Below the pieces are notes generated by a model. That model was not told where the DNA came from and made no database searches. It saw only the letters and a list, made by a program, of their open reading frames with translations. This document shows, piece by piece, positions 11,561 to 24,860 of a DNA stretch of 64,000 nt. How positions within the stretch are numbered: position 1 is the stretch's first letter; the number at the start of each line of letters is the position of its first letter. The position numbers and the translations under genes are program-made. This stretch comes from Xylocopa sonorina (Eukaryota; Arthropoda; Insecta; Hymenoptera; Apidae). The stretch lies in assembly GCF_050948175.1 (NCBI RefSeq), contig NC_135209.1, positions 1,302,001-1,366,000 on the forward strand, read 5' to 3'.

Positions 11561-13004
11561 AACACCCCCTGAAGCCGGCTTCATTCAGCAGCTCCTTTTC
11601 CACCGATTCTCGTGACTCTGAACCACTCTAACGCCGCTACTATAGTGGCTGACTATAGTGGCACGTTAAGAGCGCGAGGGGGGAGGGGGCAAGCGGCGCG
11701 ATTGTTTCGAGATAATCGTGCTGTTCGATTTAATCGCGTTAAAGAACGAAAGGGTAAACGCTGGGGGAGAGAGGCTACGCTTTGATTCTCGTCGCTTCCA
11801 TTTCTTTTCTATCGTTTTTATCCTCCCTTATATATTTCACTTTCAACTGTATCGAATAAAAAAATTCGCGACAACTGTTTCTGTACAAAGAACGTCCTTT
11901 TTTTTAATCCACTTTTTTATAGAGTTGATTAAAGGCGAGATTTGCACCGAATGGATACAATTGATCTCGATTGAAACGCGTGTTTTCGAGTTTCAGAGCC
12001 CGCGTATGGGACCGGCTCGACGCTGTTTCATTTTTCAAACGTTGCCTACCCAATCACTCCGCGAGCAAATTGAATCGTCCGTTGAAAAGGACGATTTGTC
12101 ATCCGAACGCACGGGGACAAGAAATGGAGACTGATTACAAAACGACACTCCTTCCCGGTTGCGAACGTAACGATTTCGTCTCGCACTTTTTCCACGCGAG
12201 GCGATCGCAAGCGCTGACGAACGAACCGCCATGACTAATCGCAGAAGAGACTCGACGTTACGTAGCCGTACTCGTTTACATAAACGCTCGAACACGGCAC
12301 AATCGCTGGACAGGCAAAATGGAGCGGAAAACGGTCGGTGAAATTCGCGATGAATTTTTCTATCCGCGCCTTAACGAGAGCGTGTCGCGCGTAACGAGCC
12401 AGGGAAGAAAGTGAAATCCATCGAGAGCACGGGACGATGGAAATTATCCGCGAGGATTACGCTGGCGCGCGCGAATCCGTGCGCCTTCGGTTACGAAACC
12501 GGCGTCAGATCGAGTCGGATCGGTCGACGAGCGTCGTTGAATTTTCGCGCATCAATTAACGATTATCCTGTCGGCATGGTGACTCTATCGAACGTTCTAA
12601 ATATACACCGTTCGTTCAGAGGCGCACGACCATGCCTACGGTCATACTTTCGCGGTAAATACGTCACAATCGATCATGGGGCCTCTCTTTATTAACGAGC
12701 CTGCCTGATGAATGAATTCCTAGCGATTTTTTATTCCGCCATCGTTCAACGAGCCGTGCTCGCGTTTGAATTATGCGACGGGGATTCGACGCGAGGTGAA
12801 TCGCGGCTGGGCGCGTTTTTCTTTCGGGAATTTTCCATTTCCAATGAATACGGCGTGTGAATGACGTTTATGAATGGCATGGACTTGATACTCGCCGGGT
12901 TTAATCGGGAATAATGGGATTCAGAGATGAGCTCCCTCTTTTTTGCAATAATTACATGCTCTCAGAGGGTAACTATTTTCGTTTATAAAATAATATACAG
13001 CTGT
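11561..13004. other. no gene seen
   Basis: GC-moderate sequence with CpG. A short direct repeat (TAGTGGCTGACTATAGTGGC) lies at 11643-11662. The overlapping open frames have no recognisable domains. Confidence 0.4.
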
Positions 13005-13458
13005 ACGCACGTGATATTTTTTTTTTTAAATAGTATTAAATCTGTTTTTGACAGAGACAGGATTATATACTTTTAAGTCGAAGATATATCTTAGCGTGTT
13101 TGGTAAAAAATTAGAAAAAATAATCGTCGTCACGAGGGAACAGATAAACCGCAGTACACACGTGATATTTTCTTCTTTTAAATAGCATTAAATCTGTTTT
13201 TGACAGAGAGACGATCTTATACGTTTAAGTCGAAGACACATCTTTACGTATTTGGCAAAGAATTAGGAAAAATAATTGTCGTCGCGAGGGGACAGATAAA
13301 CTGCAGTACACACATAATAAATTTTTTTTCTAAATAGCATTAAATCTGTTCTTGACAGAGACACGATCACATACTTTTAAAAAACTCACACACTTGCAAA
13401 AAATTGGAAAAAATAATCGTTGTCACGAGGGGACAGATAAACCGCAGTAGACACGCGA
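13005..13458 (+). repeat. tandem repeat, unit about 150 bp, three copies
   Basis: Copies start at about 13009, 13160 and 13310. Each contains ACACGTGATATTTT, then TAGxATTAAATCTGTTTTTG followed by ACAGAGA, then TTTAAGTCGAAGA, AAAATTAGxAAAAATAAT and finally CGAGGGxACAGATAAACxGC. Identity is about 85-90% by eye; the third copy has a deletion in its middle. Confidence 0.9.
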
Positions 13459-16400
13459 GAACTTTCGAATTTCCAACTTATTCCAGGACTTCGCGTCAAC
13501 TCCCTCTATTGACCTGTAAACATATATTCCGTCCACGAGCAGACAATCCCAGCGCCCATCAAACCCAGGCCCACAACAGCGAGAGCCGATCCGACGATGC
13601 CAAAAACACTTGCCCGCAGCTCCTCCGCGATCGATTTCTAATTAAACCCAGTCCACTGTCCCACCCAAGACGTACCGTCGCGGGTAGGCAATAAAACGAG
13701 GAGCACGTGCGCGGCTGGCTAAATTACAGCGGCGATAAAAATCGCGTCCGCCAGCCTTAATAAAGAAACTACCATTTCCTGCCGTGGAACGATCGCCCAG
13801 AAGCTCGTGTACGTAAAGAGAAAGAAAACCAGGGAATGTAACGCACATGCGCGAGCAGTGGAACGCGTAGGAGGCGCGACGTGGAAAGGGTGAAAGGGCA
13901 GGCGGTAAAGCGCGCGAAGAGGGTCGTAAAGCGCGGGAGGCATCCTGGCGATGGTCAAGCATCCCCTGCGCCGCGGTGTGCACGCGGTTTACCCTCGTCG
14001 CAAACGATAGGACACGCGGCCCTTTCGAAACAACACGCGCTGCGGCGACTGCAGTGGCGATATTTCAACCGTAGGGGCTAAACCGTGGTAAGGGGCATGG
14101 CTGACCTCTGAACGCGCGCTCAGGTGCACCGATGCACAAACCGTAGAGGTACGATGGTAGCGGTACAGGTGTGTCTCGACGAACCACTGGATACCAGGGA
14201 CTCGACCGTTTTCCTAAATATTGAACGAGCCCCTAACTACCTGGTGCAGACGCCAACTGCGCTGCCCTTCCGGCTACGGACGGATTAAAATGGTGCTGGG
14301 ATGATGTACCGTGGAGATGAGTTTCTCGAGGGAGATGGAGAGGGTACCAGAGATTTCGTTGTATTCGTTGGGACGTGTGTATGTAAATGTTGTCTTTTCA
14401 AATTGATACAAATGGATTAATTTCATTATTGTAATGGTATATGGATTAAATGTATTTATTAATCTTTTGAGCTCTGAATACTCCTGGCCGAAACGGCGAC
14501 CATCGCTGGGGATGGCATACTTTTTTGCCACACTGAAGTGACTATTCAAGACGCAGACAGTAATAAATTACAGTGATTCCATTGCAGAAGGTTAAATAAT
14601 GAAAGACTGTTAATTTTGGAGCATTAAAATTACGTATTATAAACATTAACAATTTAAAACATTAAATTTTACTATCAACTAAAAAACTTAATTTGATATT
14701 TACAACAGCAATTAATAATTTTGAAGTCTAATTGGTTAGAGAGTGGGACGTAAGATGGGATTTTTATGACCCTAATATTGCCCAACCGCTACCTAAGGAA
14801 GGCAAATTACTAACGAGTGCCCCTTTATTAATAAATTTAACACGAAAATGACTGCATATTGATTGAAAAAATCGACAAACGCATATGTGCGTCCATAGAG
14901 CTCTAAGGGTTAATGAAAGGAACGATATGTTCCTTCTATGGTAATTATACATCAACTGGTATCACTTCGCTACGATTTTCACGTTCTATGAAAAAATAGA
15001 TGAATCGTCAGTTGACTTCTTGGAGACGCAGTCACGCCTTCAATCTACCAAACTCTTATATTACTTCTTACCTATGAATAGTCTGACATGTATATGCGAA
15101 ATGTGTGGGTGTATATGAAGAGTATAGCTGACTAGATGAAAAAAAATATGATACAAATTGTACAGCTCGCAGAAAGTATTTTACACTGAGGAAGAATATA
15201 TGAAACCGGAGGAAGATTCATTTTCAAGTTGAATGGATGAGTAAATTGAATTTTGTAACACCCACGGATCGAAGGGACCTTAATACACTATGGGCGGGCT
15301 GAGTATTAATACCTTTTATGCAGGACCTTTGTAAATGTCTGTAAGGCACTTATCAATGTTTGTTTTTTCTTATGTAACGAGTATTTTGTTTTGCATATCA
15401 TTTTATAAGTAGTAAAAAGGAAGGTTTGACATCTTATATATTTAAGTTTTGTCGCATTCTCTTCATTGGGCCAAGTTTTTCCAAAAATACCATTCAATGG
15501 AATTGCTATATAAAAAACTGGCTAATAAAATATTCCTAAACATTGTTACCCTTTTCTCTTGCTAAGTAAACACTAAAACTTTGAAAAATTAATAATTACT
15601 TTCTGTTCCATGTTAAATTAAAAATTTCATTCTTTTTAAACTTAATCCATACTTTTGAAATATTATGTAGTTCCTATTTCCCAAATTTCATTGAAATTCT
15701 ATTAGTTACGAAGACATTACTTGTTTCCTAAAACGTGCACGTTATAAGTTCAGCTCACGCTTACCATAAAATTAGCTTACTCGCCCATAAAATGTAAACA
15801 TATCCCCCGTTGAACTTTCAGTTCAAGCCGTTGAAGTTCTCATTGTAAAACGAAGAACGCAAGCAGAGTTGTAATATAAACTTCCTACAAATTAGATTTA
15901 TTATACAATAACATAATATACATCTTAAACACTACACCCTTTTCGTCATAATTATAACCTTCGCGTTGTTAAAAATTAGTAAAAATTGTAAAGTACATAT
16001 AAGAAGCGAAACTATCCAATTGTAAAGTACAGAGCGTGTATGCGAGGCATATTAGAACATATCTGATTAAATTCTAGACAGAGAAAGCCACGTTCGACCA
16101 ATTTCTCAGAGAATATGGAATTTCCGTCGAGCAGTGGGTTGTTGCAAAATTTTCGGACTAATCAACGTAACCAGCCAGCTGAACCGCGCACGAGGCATCT
16201 ACGTGTCGCTAACGCGACTGAAAGCACCATTTTCGCGGCTCACCTGCCGTGTTCCCTTGAAAGCCTGCCTGGCACACGCTCGCCGTCGCTCGGCTCTGCA
16301 ATTCCTGCCGATTGTGTACACATTACGCGGCTCGTGCAAGCCACTGAACACGAACCACTATAAATACACCGAGGGACGTCCTATCGAACCCGATCGCCAC

Positions 16401-17675
16401 GACTCCAACGACTCCTTCCTTTTCTACGGTAACCAATGCAACTGCCATTCGAAGACGATTTCTTTACTCGAGAACGAACGAAACTCGCGACAACGCGTTC
16501 AAATACACGACCAGTACGTAGAAACAATACCTTTCGGTTCCAGTTCTTCCACGATCGAAGGGTTCGAAGGAAAAACTGAGCACCAGCTATCGAAAATGGC
16601 GATTACTTTGTATAATACATAGAAACTCAATAATTTGAAATTACTCGTAAAATCGATAATAACAGATAATGAGAGTTTTGATAAGAATTTACGTTCGCTT
16701 GAAAATATATATTTTTCGATAGAAATAAAGCGGATCGAAGTCTTCCAACGAAACGAGTAGTTTACGATACGTGGAAGAGTAAAGTGTATGAAAATAAAAT
16801 TCCACGAACTCGATCGTTTATATTTCCCAAGGTTCCGTTTTAATACGAAGAAGAAAAAAAAGAAGTTCCTCCGCAGGATGCGGAACAAGGTAATGAAAAT
16901 TGATCGGAGATTACAGGCGGGCTTAATTCCGCGGGGGAATGGAAATCAGATTCCGTGCGCGTCTGAAATCTCACGGCGACGATGACGGAAACGCGCCTTT
17001 GCCCAGCCGATAACGATGAGTTATTACGATTTAACGCAGCAATTAATTAATAAAAGTAGACGTTTCCTACGGGCGAGAGCGTTTTAAAACGGAAATCACC
17101 GCTGCGATATCATCGTGGAAAATATTGCGCAACGTGTGGTAGAGCTCGACTGCGTTACACTAGTCAGGGTTAGGCTTCGTTACAGAAATCGCGGTGTCGT
17201 TAAGCCGTGGCGAGCACAATTCGCCAATTTAACACTTAACCAAGATTAATCTCCGCCGTCGGCTAACTGCTCGCCAGAACAGTCTAACGATCCTCGTTCC
17301 GCCTTAATTACCGTAACCCTGAGCCGTCAATTACGCGAGAACGAATCGCAGGCGATGACGAATCAACCGCTGTGCTCGTTGCTGCCCGTTTTCGACACAT
17401 CGATACGATATTTCAAATCGTTCGATGGTATCGTTGAATGGTATAACGAGGCGGAAAATCGTAATGGCGCTGGTGTCGCGTCGATTAGGTTATCGCGACG
17501 TTTCCGCTCTAGCGGCCATGGAAACCGATGGTTCTCGAAAAAAATCGACTGGTAATAAAGAAATCTGCAAGAAACGTTTCGAACGCATCTCGTGGCATTT
17601 GTAAGAGTCATTCTCTGTCTCAATAGAAGTCGTCTAAAGGGATCTTGTTCATTACATTTCATTTGTAGGCAAAAA
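13459..17675. other. no supported gene; possible solo TTAA-element ends
   Basis: 13459-14280 is GC-rich with overlapping open frames lacking motifs. 14540-15900 is AT-rich. At 14910-14913 a TTAA is preceded by an end-like sequence (read inward TTAACCCTTAGAGCTCTATG) with a near-palindrome ACGCATATGTGCGT 17 bp inside. This resembles the TTAA miniature-element ends elsewhere in the window, but no partner end was found. A 162-codon frame at 16134-16622 has no recognisable domain. Confidence 0.35.
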
Positions 17676-18047
17676 GAAGGAGAATCAGAGGTTTAAGGAC
17701 TTGTATGTTCGACAGCAGAGTCCATTGGAATGGTAATTAGGTTTACGATGCAGACGTAATCTCTGTAAAGTTCGTTGATAAACTCGTAGCGCAGGGAAAG
17801 TAATTTTTTGAAAGCACTTAAGTAGTTAAGGAAAAAACGCCTATCGACTAGCGATAAATTAAAGAGCGAAGGTGCGAGCAAATAGAAGCAGATGTGAACA
17901 AAGAGTTGAGCTAAAATGTTGACAAAATTTGTGCGATGAAATAGAAGCAGATGTGAACGAAGAGTTGAGCTAAAATGTTGACAAAATTTGTGCGATGAAA
18001 TAGAAGCAGATGTGAACAAAAAGCTAAGCTAAAATATTGACTAAATT
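17676..18047 (+). repeat. 59-bp tandem repeat (three copies) at the end of a dispersed repeat
   Basis: From 17879 a 59-bp unit containing AAATAGAAGCAGATGTGAAC, then AAAGAGTTGAGCTAAAATG and TTGACAAAATTTGTGCGATG, is present three times (starts near 17881, 17940 and 17999). The first two copies are almost identical and the third is slightly diverged. The preceding 200 bases are the second copy of the diverged repeat at 7890-8170. Confidence 0.85.
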
Positions 18048-20174
18048 TGAAGACTAAGAAGTGTGCACAATTGCGAGACGTTAGAACAGATTAATTTCTA
18101 ATTAGAAACAAGTATCTTCCTACACACTCTTTTCTCTAATTCCAATAGAAACCCAAAACCTCAGATATTCCCTCCACATTCAACTGATAAGATTTACAAG
18201 AGAGAGAAAATTGTAGAAATAAAAACCAGGAAAAGCTAGATAACGTTAATATCGCTAATAATAACAATGCAGTCAAAAACGAAAGATTACTCAGTTTGAA
18301 TCGCGTTTTGCGTCGCCCAAAGCGCACGCAGAACCGTATCGTGCATTTACTGTATCAGTGGTACTGACTGCACTGGTCAGACCAAAGCAAGGCCGTCGCG
18401 CAGTCAGACTGTCCAACTGGAAACAGCTGTATCCACTGTCAACGCGTCTCTTTGGACGGTCGCGTCGTACGTTCGCGCTACTGTCTAATCAGCCATCAGA
18501 ATTTCTGCTGCTTACACATACAGACATCCGTACAAACAAAATTGGTCCTTGCGCATCATTGGTGCAAAACAATCGCGCGTACATTCGATCGCGCTGGACA
18601 AACAGCTACGCGACGATTGTCTATTCATACAGCGTGCACACAAGGGTGTACCAACCCCTTTGCAATGGATATCAAACACTATTTACCAGCTCACACGATA
18701 CGCTCCGTTAACTCGTATCGCAAAACCAACGTATGAAATATCGTCTCGTTTGATCGTCGAGAAAAATGCATTAAGTGTAGCGGCTATGGTTGCCAAGGTT
18801 GTTCGTGTCGCGTGGACCCACCGCCTTCAGGCAGTAATCATTGCTCGCATTTTCATACGAGATTACCGTAATCGGTGTATAATTAATCGGCGAGAGAATG
18901 AACGCGACTGTTTCCTTGGCCCTTTTTCTTGGGCCAGCACAGTTTCATGACCCACGGTTTTACTCTTCAACGGGGATTCGTACATCGGCCGCATTAAGAA
19001 GCCACGCTGACGTGACTGACGGTGTTACCACTGCATTGCGTGGCTCGCCCCCGCGCGAACCTTGCTTATATGCGGAAAACTGCGAACAGGCGACACGAAC
19101 GGTGAAAAACGCGAACCCTCGAGAACGTGTGCGTCGACGCGTGCATCGTAAAGAGAGAAACGGGTCTCGAGGGTGCTCTCGCTTGGAATGTTTCCTTCGA
19201 ACCTCTCGCCTCAAGATTCAGCCGCTCGAAAGCGATACAATTTCGTTCTCGATTTTCACGTACACGTTCGAATCGGCTAATTCGTTGGAGATATTAAGAG
19301 CTGCTGTGAAAGTTCGCGAGAATGCGCTTTTACTCGTTTGCATCGCGAGTTGATGTATGCCTAGGGTTTTCTTTGTGGATTCAAGTATTTCTCTGCGTAA
19401 AGGTTGTAAGTGTTGATGAGAATAGAGGGTTGCGATTCTAGTAGTAGCGACGATGTAATTAAAACCGAGAAAATGTAGGGTATTATTGCGATATTCAATT
19501 TTAGCGATCCAGGAGAATATTTCACTGTTTTAGATGACACGAATGGGTTGAACGTTAGTTTGTAGCACGAGGGGTTAACCATGGGATATTTTAAATCTAT
19601 TTTGCAAGAAATCTGAAGATAGAAATAAATCTGTTCGTTCCAGCGAGTAATTTTAAAAGAAATTTAATTCTTCTTTCCCTAGTGAATGTAAAATAGCTAA
19701 TCATGAATACTTTATTGATACAAGAAACGCTTGGAAAGTAAGTCAATTTCTTTTCTCTTTAAAATTTTTCATTTATCAAACCCCAAATTATAACTACCAG
19801 AATACTTATAAATAATAAAAAAAATCGAACATAACTCCATTATATTATTCTTCATACAATTTAGATGTAGCAGTCACTGATGCGACGCAGAAGGGTTTCT
19901 AAAAAATCCACCAGAACGACAGATTTGTGCTTACAAAGCCACGTAGATCGTGAAAAAGAAAAAAAGGAGGAGGAAAATGTCTTATCGGATCCGTTGTCGT
20001 TCAGCAACGACCGAGCTTTAAACAGAATAGAAGGATCGAATCCAATTTCCCGTGCCGGTTAGCGTGACGGCTTCGCGTGTACCCGTGGGGTTAACGTGTA
20101 CGTGGATCAATGGGACAGTTCCAAACTGTCCAGGTAACGTTTAAGCGCTGTTTCCATGTTTGGCGGACAAGCCA
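18048..20174. other. no gene seen
   Basis: Overlapping open frames up to 151 codons occur at 18350-19350 in CpG-containing sequence on both strands, with no domain recognised. A TTAA at 19575-19578 preceded by an end-like sequence (read inward TTAACCCCTCGTGCTACAAA) could be a solo element end. 19600-20174 is AT-rich and featureless. Confidence 0.35.
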
Positions 20175-20905
20175 AAGTCTCTATCGTTATTAAAAGAAAA
20201 ATTTGGAAAACTATTGCGCAATATACAGAAAAGAAAAGATAAAATAGAAACGAATTATGAACTAATATAAAAAATGAAGATATCTAACAATAAGTTTTGT
20301 ACTTGAGAGACTTTATCGTTAGTGAAAGAAAAATTTGGGAAACCATTACACAACATAAAGAAAAGAAAAGATAAAATAAGAAACGAATTATGAACTACTA
20401 GAAAAAATAGAGATATGTATGATGAGAGATATCTAACAATAAGTTTTGTACTTGAGAAACTCTATCGTTAGTGAAAGAAAAATTTGGGAAACCATTACAC
20501 AACATAAAGAAAAGAAAAGATAAAATAAGAAACGAATTATGAACTACTAGAAAAAATAGAGATATGTATGATGAGAGATATCTAACAATAAGTTTTGTAC
20601 TTGAGAAACTCTATCGTTATTGAAAGAAAAATTTGGGAAAACATTGCACAATATACAGAAAAGGAAAGATAAAATAAGAAACAAATTATGAACTACTATA
20701 AAAAATAGAGATATACACGATGAGAGATATCTAACAATAAGTTTTGTACTTGAGAGACTCTATCGTTATTGAAAGAAAAATTTGGGAAACCATTACACAA
20801 CATAAAGAAAAGAAAAGATAAAATAGAAACGAATTATGAAGTACTATAAAAAGTAGAGATATACACGGTGAGAGATATCTAACAATAAGTTTGTACTTGA
20901 AAGCT
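20175..20905 (+). repeat. tandem repeat, unit about 149 bp, five copies
   Basis: The marker CTCTATCGTTA and following GAAAGAAAAATTTGGGAAAC recur at about 20181, 20312, 20461, 20611 and 20759, giving periods of 131, 149, 150 and 148. Each unit continues with AAAGAAAAGATAAAATA, AACGAATTATGAACTACTA and ATATCTAACAATAAGTTTTG. The second and third copies are nearly identical over their whole length, which implies recent unequal exchange or slippage. Confidence 0.95.
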
Positions 20906-23864
20906 GAATATACTCTAAACTATTTTCTAAAAATTAAATTATACATATTGTTATAAACGCAGAGTATATCTGCTATAATATTTATATATTAATATTCGAT
21001 TAAAACTTTGTTAAAATAGTTTCGAGGAGTACCAAATTGGCAACGATATTATCTTCTCTTTTTTTATTTTATATAACGTATTAGCGGATATAACTGCATT
21101 TTATAGAGAGATATAGCGTGTTTTTTTGTTCTTTATATTTTTGCAAAATGAGGCGAGCAAAAGTAGTAGAATAAAAAAGAAAGCTTATGATATTTTCTAT
21201 GGCTAAATAAGTTTAGCATCGTTGCCAAGCTTCAATCATAAAATACATTAGCTTTATGAAATCATAGCTATAAGAGAAGTAAGCGTAAGATCGTAAATTA
21301 TACGTGGCTTTAAGTAAATAAGAAAAAGAAAAGGAATCAGCAATGAACGAAAACCAGATGGTGATCATCCAATGCGTGTCCAGTTTTAAAGATCACAGTG
21401 TGGAAGAAACGAAATTTTTCTCAGCTATAAAAGTTTTTCTCTGCCAAAAGAATATGTTGAAACGAGAGTGAAAGGTGAAAGTCGAACGTATATCATTGCA
21501 TTGTCAGAATTGTGCTTCAGTACATGATTCATCGCCAATTTAAATCTCAATAAATTAAACTTCTTTGTATACAATACTCAATGATAAAAATAGGTATCGA
21601 TTTTGACAAAAAAACTGTAATGGCCACTGTTCAACTGCTCCACTGAAAAGTAAACGACAATATCCGTAACTCGTTTCGTGCCACTGAGAAACAGTAATAT
21701 CGAAAGAATTATCCGAGAACGTGATAAATTCTACGCAGTGACAATCTGAAAATAAGTTGGACGATTTTTCTCTCGTTTTCGCCGCCCCTTTCTCCTCGCG
21801 TTGCGTGTACATATGCACACTACTCCTTTTCCAAGTAAACAATTCGCTTTTTCGAGAGATCGTAGAACAGCCTGTTGCACGGACGCTGATGCCAGATAGG
21901 GTTAATTCCGCACCCTCGTTTTCTCCACTTTCCGATTATCCTCCCCTTTCTACACTGCTACGTTTTTCTATCCACCTTTTGTATCTCTCTCGTTTCACTC
22001 TAAACCGGCTCTCAACCACTCCCAGACATCCTGTCAGCGCATTCATCTGTATTTCTTTCATCGTTGAACGCTCCAGATTTCACGGTGGAATTTAGAGACG
22101 CATCTCGATGCTCGCTCTGTCGGTTCTCGAGGATACTATCCGCGCAAACGGTTAGGTTTCATATCGAATCTAGGTTAGGTTTATAGCAGCCGAGCTTCGT
22201 TGCAATTAACGCGTGATTACGAGTATGCCTCCGTTCTTCTAATCTCGCTAATGCGTGCAGTAATTCTCGTACAATAGAGAGATATTACTGCAGCCGCAAT
22301 TACGAATAAATCAACGGTGCATAAAATCGTTCGATCTCCAGTCATGAAAATCTCTCGTAGGAACGTTGAAGGACCACGTCCACTCTCGCGTATCGATCGT
22401 GATCGAAGTAATAGATCTCCACGGAGTTTTCTGAACGCACGAACATAGGTTTCAGACCGCGCAGAACGTCAATGCGAGCCGCTCGACGAAAGATATTACC
22501 TTCTCGATTCAGCTGAGTTTTCATTACCCGCCTTTCGCGGTATAATTATGCCGCAGTGCTCGCACGCTGCGGACGATTATGCGGTTACGAGAAATGTAAA
22601 TGTGCAAACAACCGCTGAACGCGCACGATATGCAAAGCCATGCAAAACTACCAAAATAAAGCGCGACTTGTAATATTTAAAGGGTACAAAGTGGCTCTGT
22701 TTACGGGCCACATTTCTCCCCTAACCGCGTTAATAAAAACGCGAATTTACGTAAACCATCGCTACACGCTGCACGTCGTCAACTTATATGGAAAAAGAAA
22801 AGAAAGAAACTGCACAATCGTAATCTAAAATCTACCAAGAATTTCACTGTTTGTCGTAAATATTATCTCGCCAGTAGGAGGAAGTGAGAAACTAAAAAAA
22901 AGCTCTCGCTTAACGTCAGAGCCTCGAGTGTATCGACTTTGCGAGGCGATTATGCACGCGTAACTCGCGAGTGCCTTACGTACGCGGCTACCAGGTGAAA
23001 ACTGGCGATCTCGCGAACCAACGGGTACCAAACGCGAATACAACCCCTGGTTGATCGTTGTGTACTAGCTCGCAATAAACCACGCGAGCCAAACGGAGGC
23101 GCGATATAAAAATACACAACTGGTTCGCGACGTGGCCGTTTTTCCGTTGACCTTTCCGTCGCTCGCGATCCCCGGCCAAGGATCGACACATTTAGCTGAA
23201 ACTCGCGAGCTTTTATCTGAGATTTGGGTTAAGAGATTGCGAATAAATATTCAGGTTAATTTCCCAGCGGCCAGCGATACGAAGCCGCGCGAACTCGAGC
23301 TTCCGTTTCCGCTGCGGATGGCTGGCGTTTATCGCGCGGTTCGACGGCTGTTGACTTTTTATCGGCAACGAGACGAAGACAATGGCGGATGACGGAAGCG
23401 GAGGGTGCTTCTCGAAAGAGAGCGTTGTTCGCGTGAAAAACACGCGGATGTTCCGAGCGAACGCGGTGGAAAAAACGCGCGAGGAACGCTGGACAATGCC
23501 TTTCGACGTGGTTCGGCTAACGGACTTGACGTATCAGGCGTTATTCATGCGACGCGAGCGCGGTTCGTACGTAACGATGGCTCTCCATATTGCGGGTAGA
23601 AGGGCGAGTAACGAATCGCCGCGTGCATGCATTTCTATGGACGCGTCGGGGTTTCCGCATGTAGGTGAACGCACCCCTACTGGAGGTTTTAAAAGAGGGA
23701 GGGTGTCATCTGCTCTTTGGTATCCGTGGATGCGCTATTGTCCGCCAAACGTGAAAGTTAAACTAATATTTTGCTTTCTACTATCGCGCTGCGATTTCGA
23801 TGCACGGTATTGTGGAAATGCCTTAGAACACCGTCGTGACATTTGTTTTGTATTTAAATTGATC
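20906..23864. other. no supported gene
   Basis: 20906-21560 is AT-rich. 21750-23750 has higher GC and several overlapping frames (for example a 189-codon frame at 23382-23951). That frame runs into a transposon remnant at its 3' end and has no recognisable domain, so it is not annotated as a gene. Confidence 0.35.
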
Positions 23865-24178
23865 GATATGTTAATGATGCTTACTGATTATCATGCTGCG
23901 AGTTTCAACATTTGTAGTAAATTATTAATAATTGTATGTAAAAGGAGTTGACGCTGTAATTGAGGTGAAAAGAAGGAACATAAAATATTTATGTATTTGC
24001 CAAGGAGCATTGTAACATTGTATAATTGTCAACTGTATATTATATAAGAATGTAAATATAATAAAGTATATATGCTCGACCTAACTGTGTACGTTCTTTA
24101 ATCGAGAAGTATGTAAATTTGTTATATAATGTGTAGTGGCTTAATACTTTGGCATAGTACTGTATAGGATGGCTGCAA
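23865..24178 (+). mobile_element. Tc1-like transposon remnant, copy 1 (internally deleted)
   Basis: The stretch is related to the Tc1-like remnant at 31.2-32.0 kb. Both contain GTTAATGATGCTTACT near their left part, a degraded transposase C-terminal region (GACGCTxTAATTGAxGxxAAA), and the same 3' tail: ATAAATATAATAAA, TAACTGTGTACGT, AAATTTGTTAxATAATGT, AGTGGCxTxATxCTTT, then CAGTAxTGTAT at the end. Most of the coding region is missing here. The assignment to Tc1 rests on the better-preserved copy. Confidence 0.6.
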
Positions 24179-24264
24179 AATGCTGAATCACTAATGCATG
24201 TATAACACTTGCAAAATATAATACAAAATACACACAACTCTGTATTTAAAAAGATATGTTTCAC

Positions 24265-24860
24265 TCCATATTATTAACTATTTTTTTGTTTCATCTATAA
24301 TACTGTCAATTTTAATGAATTAAATGAACCAACTACTTCCATACAAAATGGCTACAAAATATTGAATCTCTAAAACGTGTATAACAATACTACAGAAGTA
24401 TTTCTCTATACTTGGAAAAATATGTAACAGTAGCGTTAGCAACCTTTTCCATGTCCAACTCTATATTATTAACTAATTTTTTGTTTCATTTATAATATTG
24501 TCAATTATGATGGATTAAATGAACCAACTACTTCCATTAATTGGCTACAAAATATAGAGATTCATCTCTGAAACGTGTATAACAATACAGAACAGAAGCA
24601 TTTTTCTATACTTGGAAAGATATGTAACAGTAGCGTTAGCAACCTGTTCCATGTCCAACTCTATATTATTAACTAATTTTTTGTTTCATTTATAATATTG
24701 CCAATTTTGATGGATTAAACAAATTAACTACTTCCATTAAATAGCTACAAGATATTAAATCTCTAAAACGTATATAATAATACAAAACAGAAGCATTTTT
24801 CCATACTTGCAAAGATATGTATGACCAGTAGCATTAGCAACCCTTCCCATACCCAACTAC
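24265..24860 (+). repeat. tandem repeat, unit about 195-200 bp, three copies
   Basis: ATATTATTAACTAATTTTTT followed by GTTTCATTTATAATATTG starts near 24268, 24463 and 24663. Each copy continues with GGATTAAATGAACCAACTAC, TTCCATTAAATGGCTACAA, CTCTAAAACGTGTATAACAA and ending GTAGCGTTAGCAACC. The array directly abuts the Tc1-like remnant. Confidence 0.9.

Noticed and set aside
11003..11584. 193-codon minus-strand open frame rich in Pro, Ser and Leu
   Set aside because: It is the complement of a purine-rich strand; amino-acid use follows nucleotide composition and there is no domain or splice context.
16134..16622. 162-codon plus-strand frame
   Set aside because: No known motif; overlapped by another frame of similar size; no splice context.
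23382..23951. 189-codon plus-strand frame
   Set aside because: Its 3' third reads through the Tc1-like remnant; the rest has no recognisable domain.
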